NCBI RefSeq assembly: GCF_000695625.1
Contig: NZ_JMQI01000013.1
Span: forward strand, 1 to 58,852
DNA length: 58,852 nt
Direction of reading: 5' to 3'
Origin: Amycolatopsis rifamycinica
Lineage (GTDB): Bacteria; Actinomycetota; Actinomycetes; Mycobacteriales; Pseudonocardiaceae
Positions 54,331-58,852 of this stretch are shown here, piece after piece. Positions within the stretch are counted from its first letter, which is position 1. Each line of letters begins with the position of its first letter. The notes below the pieces were generated by a model. That model ran no database searches. It was not told the DNA's origin and saw only the letters and a program-made list of their open reading frames with translations. The position numbers and the translations under genes were made by a program.

Positions 54331-55470
54331 TCAGCCGGCCTGGGCGAGCGGCATCGACCGGTAGTGCTCCAGCACGGCGGGGTCCTGCAGCGACATCCAC
54401 TTCGTGACTTCGGCGTAGGTGGCGCACACGGTCTCGGGTTTGACGCACACCTCGCTCATGAAACTTTCCGCGGCCCGGGAGAAGGCACCGCCGGCCCAGT
54501 CGTTGAAGTGGTTGCCGATGACGAGCGGAGCCCGGTTGCCGTCGAAGGCGGCGCGGTAGGCGCCGCGGTAGGTCTCGAGCGTGGCCTGGGTGTACTGCCC
54601 GCCGTCGTTCTTGGCGTGGCCCAGCTGGTACCACAGGTTGTAGTCCATCATGATGACCTTCTTGTGCAGCGCGGGCACCTTCACGTACGGCATCCAGAAC
54701 TCCCAGATGCCGTCGAGCCGGGTGGGCCACTTGACGCCGTCGGAGGGCTGGCTGGAGTCGAAGGTGTAGCCGGCGTCGCGCATGGCGGGGAAGGCCGCGG
54801 CCCAGTTGCCTTCGAGGCACGGCGTCCGGCCGCCGGTGACGTCCTTGGCGGACAGGTGCAGCCCCAGGCGATCGTGGGCGTCGTCGACGAAGCGGCTGAA
54901 CTGCGCGATTTCGCCGGCCCAGCCCGGCGTGGTCCAGCGGCCGACGCTCGGCTCGGCGCCGGCGCAGAAGTGCCCGTTGTAGTGCGTGCCGATCTGGTGC
55001 CCCGCCGCGACGGCGGCGTTGAGGTCCTGGACGCGGGTGACCACTTCTTCGGCACTGCCGCCGAAACCGATCGAGGCGCTGCCCGGTTTGTGTCCGGGCC
55101 CGGTGTAGCGCGACCGCTGGTCGTCGGTGAGCAGGTAGATGCCGGAGAGGAAGCCGCTGAAGTGGGCGTTGACGGACTCGGCGAGGGAGAGGTAGCGGCG
55201 CCAGTGTTCGTGCGAGCCGGCACCGTCGAAGGAGAAGAGCACGAACTGCGGCGGCTTTTCCCCGGGGCGCAGCGGACGCATCCACGCCGGGGTCTGGGCG
55301 ACGGGTGGGGCCGTCGCGGACGAGGAGGGCGGTGTTCCGCCGGCCCGCGGGCCGGGCTGGGCGTGGCCGCGGTCGAGGGTCACGATCAGGACGCCGGCCA
55401 GGGCCAGGGCGAGGGTGACGGTGAACCAGGTGCCCGGCTGTCGCATCCACCGTGACGAACGAGTACTCAT
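54331..55470 (-). CDS. Membrane-anchored polysaccharide deacetylase-like protein
   Basis: A 379-residue protein. A single N-terminal hydrophobic segment (WFTVTLALALAGVLIVTL) with basic residues before it is a signal anchor or uncleaved signal. A Pro/Ser/Thr-rich spacer leads to a catalytic domain. FVLFSFDGAGSHEHW supplies an early Asp, and QIGTHYNGHFC has the HxxxH pattern of NodB-type deacetylases. Later Trp/Asp motifs (DYNLWYQLGH, LVIGNHFNDW) complete a (beta/alpha) barrel-like fold. The wide spacing differs from classical NodB, so an extracellular deacetylase-like hydrolase of unknown substrate is the cautious call. The ATG at 55470 follows a purine-rich AGGGGGGGG. Confidence 0.78.
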   Translation of the reverse strand: MSTRSSRWMRQPGTWFTVTLALALAGVLIVTLDRGHAQPGPRAGGTPPSSSATAPPVAQTPAWMRPLRPGEKPPQFVLFSFDGAGSHEHWRRYLSLAESVNAHFSGFLSGIYLLTDDQRSRYTGPGHKPGSASIGFGGSAEEVVTRVQDLNAAVAAGHQIGTHYNGHFCAGAEPSVGRWTTPGWAGEIAQFSRFVDDAHDRLGLHLSAKDVTGGRTPCLEGNWAAAFPAMRDAGYTFDSSQPSDGVKWPTRLDGIWEFWMPYVKVPALHKKVIMMDYNLWYQLGHAKNDGGQYTQATLETYRGAYRAAFDGNRAPLVIGNHFNDWAGGAFSRAAESFMSEVCVKPETVCATYAEVTKWMSLQDPAVLEHYRSMPLAQAG

Positions 55471-55655
55471 GTGGCGCCCCCCCCTGTTACGTACCGTCAC
55501 AGGGAGGACGTCAGAGACGCGTTTCGGTGTACTGGGGTGAGATGCGTAACTCGAAAGCAACGCTGTCGATGCACGGACAGTGGTCGCGTGGCCGTCGGCG
55601 ACCACTCACCAGAGCTCTCCGGCACCCGCGAAGGCGCTCGGAGGATCGACCGCGC

Positions 55656-55685
55656 CGGTTCCCCGGGCCGTGGCCCGGGGAACCG
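55656..55685 (-). terminator. Strong terminator of the 55697 gene
   Basis: Perfect 14-bp arms (CGGTTCCCCGGGCC) around GT lie 11 nt beyond the stop of the small hypothetical gene. Confidence 0.75.
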
Positions 55686-55696
55686 TGCGCGGAGGC

Positions 55697-56137
55697 CTAC
55701 CGCTTACAGGGCCCGAAGTACCGGCACTCGATCAACGCCCGCGGGTCGAGCGATCGCGCCCGCGGCTCGAGGGTCTCCAGCAGGGCGGCGATCTCGTCCA
55801 GCTCCACGACGCCGCCCGCCGTCAGGGGGAAGAACCGCTCCTCGGTGTCGTGCTCGGGGCAGCCGCTGCCGCGGAGGTTGCCCGCCGGGACGACGGCGAA
55901 CACCTCGTCGCCCTCGTTGTCGAAGGTGAAGTAGCTCTGCAACCTCACCGGGGTCGTGTCGGCGACGTCGTTGATGTGCCGGCCGCCGAACGTGGCGGGG
56001 TAGTGCCAGCCCGCGTGGACGTCGTCGGCGAACCACACCCGTGCCGGGTCGCTGTCGCCGTCGAGGAGCCAGCCCCGTGCGGTGAGGAACTCGTGCACCC
56101 CGAGCTGGCGGGTGACCATGAGGTCGGACGTGGTCAT
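55697..56137 (-). CDS. Hypothetical cytosolic protein
   Basis: A 146-residue acidic protein with no signal peptide or membrane segment. Notable stretches are GWLLDGDSDPARVWFADDVHAGW, FGGRHINDVADTTPVRLQSYF and a C-terminal ECRYFGPCKR with two cysteines. Codon use matches the neighbours, and the ATG at 56137 has GAAGGGA upstream, so it is very likely real. I do not recognise the family. It ends with a strong terminator and is monocistronic, upstream of the DNA ligase gene's 3' end. Confidence 0.75.
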   Translation of the reverse strand: MTTSDLMVTRQLGVHEFLTARGWLLDGDSDPARVWFADDVHAGWHYPATFGGRHINDVADTTPVRLQSYFTFDNEGDEVFAVVPAGNLRGSGCPEHDTEERFFPLTAGGVVELDEIAALLETLEPRARSLDPRALIECRYFGPCKR

Positions 56138-56239
56138 CGCGGTCCCTTCGGACGAAGTCGGATACTCACGCTCAGTGTCGCGCTTGGCTGGTTTGCACGA
56201 CCGGGTGACCCGCGTCCGGGAAGCGAGACGCTGGACCGG

Positions 56240-58231
56240 CTACACGATGCCCGCCGCGATCAGCTGCTGCCAGATCTCGCCCTGGTCGACGACTTCGACG
56301 CCGTGCTTCTCGGCCTTCGTCAGCTTGCTCGCCCCGACGTCCGCGCCGGTGATGAGCAGGTCCGTGCTCGCCGAGACCGACGTCGCCGTGGTCGCGCCCG
56401 CCTTCTCGCAGAGCCGCTGGAACGTCGGGCGGGGGACCTTCTCGCCGGATCGGGGGTCGCTGATCGCGCCGGTGACCACCACCGTCTTGCCCGCCAGCGG
56501 GGCGCCCGCCGCGACGACCGGCGGGAGGTCCTCCTCCCGCACGTCCAGCGAAACCCCCGCCTCCCGCAGGCGCTCGAGCTCGGGGCGCAGCCGGGTGAGG
56601 TGCTCGATGAGCGACGCGGCGACCTTCGGCCCGATGTCCTCCACGGCCACGAGCCCGTCGACGCCCGCGTCCGCGACATCTTCCAGTGAGCCGAACCCGG
56701 CCCGGCACAGGCGGGCGGCCGTGCCTTCGGACGCCATCGGGATCGCCAGCCCGATCAGCGCGCGGCGCAGGCCGACCGACCGGCTCGCGTCGATCGACTC
56801 GATCATCCGCGTGGCCGAGACCTCGCCGATGCGGTCGAACTCGAGCAGTTTCTCCTTCGTCAGCCCGTAGAAGTCCGACGGGTGCTCCAGGATCCCCGCC
56901 TCGGCCAGCCGTTCGATCCACACGCCGCCGATGGCGTCGATGTCCGCCGCCGCCCGCGACGCCCAGTGGATCAGCCGCCGGACGGTCTGGGCCGGGCAGG
57001 AGACGTTGGTGCAGAACAGTTCCCGGCTGTTGCCCTGCTCGGTCAGCGGCTGGCCGCACGACGGACACTCACTCGGCGGGACGATCTCCCGCTCGGCGCC
57101 GGTGCGCTTCGAGGCGTCGAGCACGCCGGCGACGAACGGGATGACGTCGCCGGCGCGGCGCACCAGCACGGTGTCGCCGATCTTGATGCCGCGGGCGCGG
57201 ATCACCTCCTGGTTCGCCAGCGTCGCGCGGGTGACCGTGGTCCCGCCCACGAACACCGGTTCCAGCCAGGCGACCGGGGCGATCTTGCCGGTCTTGCCGA
57301 CGTCCCAGACCACATCGGACAGCACCGTGGTCTTCTCCTCGGCCGCGAACTTGAACGCCAGCGCCCCGCGCGGCGAGCTCGACCGGGTGCCGGCCGCGGC
57401 GTAGGCGTCCCGGCTCGCCAGCCGCAGCACCGCGCCGTCGAGGTCGTAGTCCAGGTCGTTGCGCTGCCGCTCGATCTCGCCGATCACGTCCTGCGCCGCG
57501 GCGGGGTCCGCGCAGCGCCGCATGTCGGCCGCGGTGAAGCCGAGCGAGTGCAGTGCGCTGCCGAGGTCGGTCTCCGCGCTGTCGGGTTCGGTGTACAGGT
57601 CGAAGGCGAAGAACCGCAGCCGCCGCTCGGCGACGGTGGCCGGGTCCTTCGCGCGCAGCGTGCCGGCGGCCGCGTTGCGTGGGTTGATCAGCGGCTTGTC
57701 CGAGTGGGCGGTGTTGTAGGCGGCGAAGGTGGACCGCAGCATGACGGCCTCGCCGCGGACCTCCACGCGGCCGGGCGCGTCGACCTGCTCCGGGATCCCG
57801 TCGGTCAGGGCCCGCACGAGCACCGTGACGTCGTCGCCGGTCGTGCCGTCGCCGCGGGTGACCGCCCTGGCCAGGCGCCCGTTTTCGTAGACGACGGCCA
57901 GCGACAGGCCGTCGAGCTTCGGCATGACGACCACCGGCTGGCCGGGGAAGCGGCCGAAGAAGGCCTCGACCTGCTCGGGTTTGGTCGCCTTCTCCAGCGA
58001 CAGCATCGGGCGCGAGTGCCGGATCGGCGCGTGCAGCACCGCGGGCGCGCCGACCTGGTCGAGCGGGTTCGGGTCGGGCGTGAGCTCCGGGTGCCCCTCG
58101 ATCAGGCTCCGCAGCTCGTCTTCGACCGCGTCGTACTCCGCGTCGGCCACCAGCGGCGAGCCACGGTAGTAGGCGTCGCGCAGCACCGTGATGCGGTCGG
58201 CGAGTTCCTGGATGCGTTCCTGAGCGTTCAC
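56240..58231 (-). CDS. NAD-dependent DNA ligase (LigA-type, possibly a second copy)
   Basis: A 663-residue ligase. It has domain Ia (RITVLRDAYYRGSPLVADAEYD), the adenylation Lys in MPKLDGLSLAVVYENG near residue 113, TRGDGTTGDDVT, LINPRNAAAGTLR and an OB fold (GKIAPVAWLEPV). A Cys4 zinc finger (CPSCGQPL, then LFCTNVSCPA), a helix-hairpin-helix region (IDAIGGVWIERLAEAG, VEDIGPKVAASL) and a C-terminal BRCT domain (LAGKTVVVTGAI) follow. It seals nicks using NAD+. GTG at 58231 is supported by GAGG upstream and family length. Several motifs deviate from housekeeping LigA (GDDVTVLVRAL, HSRPMLSLEKATK), so this may be an accessory paralogue; that needs the rest of the genome. Confidence 0.92.
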   Translation of the reverse strand: MNAQERIQELADRITVLRDAYYRGSPLVADAEYDAVEDELRSLIEGHPELTPDPNPLDQVGAPAVLHAPIRHSRPMLSLEKATKPEQVEAFFGRFPGQPVVVMPKLDGLSLAVVYENGRLARAVTRGDGTTGDDVTVLVRALTDGIPEQVDAPGRVEVRGEAVMLRSTFAAYNTAHSDKPLINPRNAAAGTLRAKDPATVAERRLRFFAFDLYTEPDSAETDLGSALHSLGFTAADMRRCADPAAAQDVIGEIERQRNDLDYDLDGAVLRLASRDAYAAAGTRSSSPRGALAFKFAAEEKTTVLSDVVWDVGKTGKIAPVAWLEPVFVGGTTVTRATLANQEVIRARGIKIGDTVLVRRAGDVIPFVAGVLDASKRTGAEREIVPPSECPSCGQPLTEQGNSRELFCTNVSCPAQTVRRLIHWASRAAADIDAIGGVWIERLAEAGILEHPSDFYGLTKEKLLEFDRIGEVSATRMIESIDASRSVGLRRALIGLAIPMASEGTAARLCRAGFGSLEDVADAGVDGLVAVEDIGPKVAASLIEHLTRLRPELERLREAGVSLDVREEDLPPVVAAGAPLAGKTVVVTGAISDPRSGEKVPRPTFQRLCEKAGATTATSVSASTDLLITGADVGASKLTKAEKHGVEVVDQGEIWQQLIAAGIV

Positions 58232-58311
58232 GGGGAGGACGTTACCGGGCACCACCGACAAAACCCGCCCGCCGCGAGCCCGGCGGCTCGCCGGGGCTCC
58301 CGCAAGACCGC

Positions 58312-58333
58312 AACCTGGAACAACTCCAGGGTT
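58312..58333. promoter_or_regulatory. MerR-type inverted repeat
   Basis: AACCTGGA and TCCAGGGTT arms flank ACAAC, 12 nt before the LLM oxidoreductase start and in the divergent region with the ligase. The shape resembles MerR-family operators. No MerR gene is visible. Confidence 0.45.
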
Positions 58334-58345
58334 ACGGTCAAGATC

Positions 58346-58852
58346 ATGCGATTCGCCATCAAGACCTCGCCCCAGAACACCGAATGGGCCGACATGCTCG
58401 CCGTCTGGCGGGCCGCGGACGACATCGAGCTGTTCGAGTCCGGCTGGACCTTCGACCACTTCTACCCGATCTTCTCCGATCCGACCGGACCGTGCCTGGA
58501 AGGCTGGGTGACGCTCACCGCGCTGGCCCAGGCCACCCGGCGCCTCCGGCTGGGCACGCTGGTCAGCGGCATCCACTACCGCCACCCGGCGCTGCTGGCG
58601 AACATGGCCGCCACCCTCGACATCGTCTCCGGCGGGCGGCTGGAGATCGGCGTCGGCGCCGGCTGGAACGAAGAGGAGTCCGGCGCGTACGGCATGGAGC
58701 TGGGCTCGATCAAGGCGCGCAGCGACCGCTTCGAGGAAGCGTGCGAGGTCCTCGTCGGGCTGCTGACGCAGGAGACCACGACGTTCCGCGGCGAGCACTA
58801 CCAGCTGACCGACGCCCGCTGCGAGCCGAAGGGCGTCCAGCGGCCGCACCCG
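58346..58852 (+). CDS. LLM-class flavin-dependent oxidoreductase, 5' part
   Basis: The frame opens at ATG 58346 and runs off the window after 169 codons. The sequence has the luciferase-like monooxygenase pattern: an early strand RFAIKTSPQNTEWADMLAVW, ESGWTFDHFYPIF, RLRLGTLVSGIHYRHPALLANMAATLD, SGGRLEIGVGAGWNEEES and SDRFEEACEVL. These match F420- or FMN-dependent LLM enzymes of the TIGR03560-like group. No strong ribosome-binding site is seen, but AAGATC lies upstream. It is divergent from the DNA ligase. Substrate unknown; a MerR-type repeat precedes it. Confidence 0.88.
   Translation, partial: MRFAIKTSPQNTEWADMLAVWRAADDIELFESGWTFDHFYPIFSDPTGPCLEGWVTLTALAQATRRLRLGTLVSGIHYRHPALLANMAATLDIVSGGRLEIGVGAGWNEEESGAYGMELGSIKARSDRFEEACEVLVGLLTQETTTFRGEHYQLTDARCEPKGVQRPHP

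Overview
The window is very GC-rich with strongly G/C-biased third codon positions. It carries NRPS/MbtH genes, an AfsR-type regulator, a DUF222 HNH protein, a CebR-type operator, many acyl-CoA dehydrogenases and GTTT/GGGTA stress promoters. Together these point to an actinomycete, most likely of the Pseudonocardiales (Amycolatopsis-like). The genus is an inference, not a database result. No tRNA, rRNA, CRISPR array, insertion sequence or prophage was seen.

Region 1 (1-18.0 kb) is the 3' end of a non-ribosomal peptide cluster. A 5'-truncated A-PCP protein is followed by a 4944-residue synthetase (C-A-PCP-C-A-PCP-E-C-A-PCP-C-A-PCP-E), an exporter of the major facilitator superfamily and an MbtH protein, all tightly coupled. 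The adenylation pockets read as Val-like, an acidic pocket (probably a cationic side chain), Thr, the same acidic pocket again, and an unassigned hydrophobic pocket. The Thr and the last residue are epimerised. No thioesterase is present, so chain termination is probably encoded upstream of the window.

Region 2 (18-27 kb) holds envelope, stress and carbohydrate genes. These are a membrane-anchored Pro/Thr-rich protein, a sugar phosphate isomerase/epimerase behind a LacI-type operator, a lytic polysaccharide monooxygenase behind a perfect CebR-type operator, and a metallo-beta-lactamase-fold hydrolase. They continue with a three-gene DUF3618/holin-like operon, an SRPBCC protein, a STAS protein, a nucleotidyltransferase-BON fusion and a phosphoesterase. 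Three transcription units here carry a GTTY-N15/16-GGGTA promoter typical of SigB/SigF-type stress sigma factors.

Region 3 (27-42 kb) contains an AfsR/SARP-NB-ARC-TPR regulator, secreted and lipid-type hydrolases, a quinone oxidoreductase-like protein and two coupled short-chain dehydrogenases. It also has a DUF222-HNH protein, a frameshifted enoyl-CoA hydratase, a Tat-exported GH2 glycosidase and a secreted protein built from two nearly identical domains.

Region 4 (42-54 kb) is a CoA-ester catabolic region. An acyl-CoA ligase, phosphotriesterase-like hydrolase and TetR operon, and an operon of an APH-like kinase with three acyl-CoA dehydrogenases, carry the same ACCGAC-NN-GTCGGT palindrome upstream. 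My main hypothesis is a TetR-controlled pathway for gamma-lactones or 4-hydroxy acids: the hydrolase opens the lactone, the ligase makes the CoA ester, and the kinase/dehydrogenase pair (like split ACAD10/11 or LvaA/LvaC) removes the 4-hydroxyl through a phosphate. MaoC, FabG and other dehydrogenases would finish beta-oxidation.

Region 5 (54-58.9 kb) has a membrane-anchored polysaccharide deacetylase-like protein, a small unknown protein, an NAD-dependent DNA ligase and the start of an LLM-class flavin oxidoreductase. Across the whole window the palindromic word TCCACWGTGGA occurs nine times, in several reading frames and always inside genes, far more often than base composition predicts.
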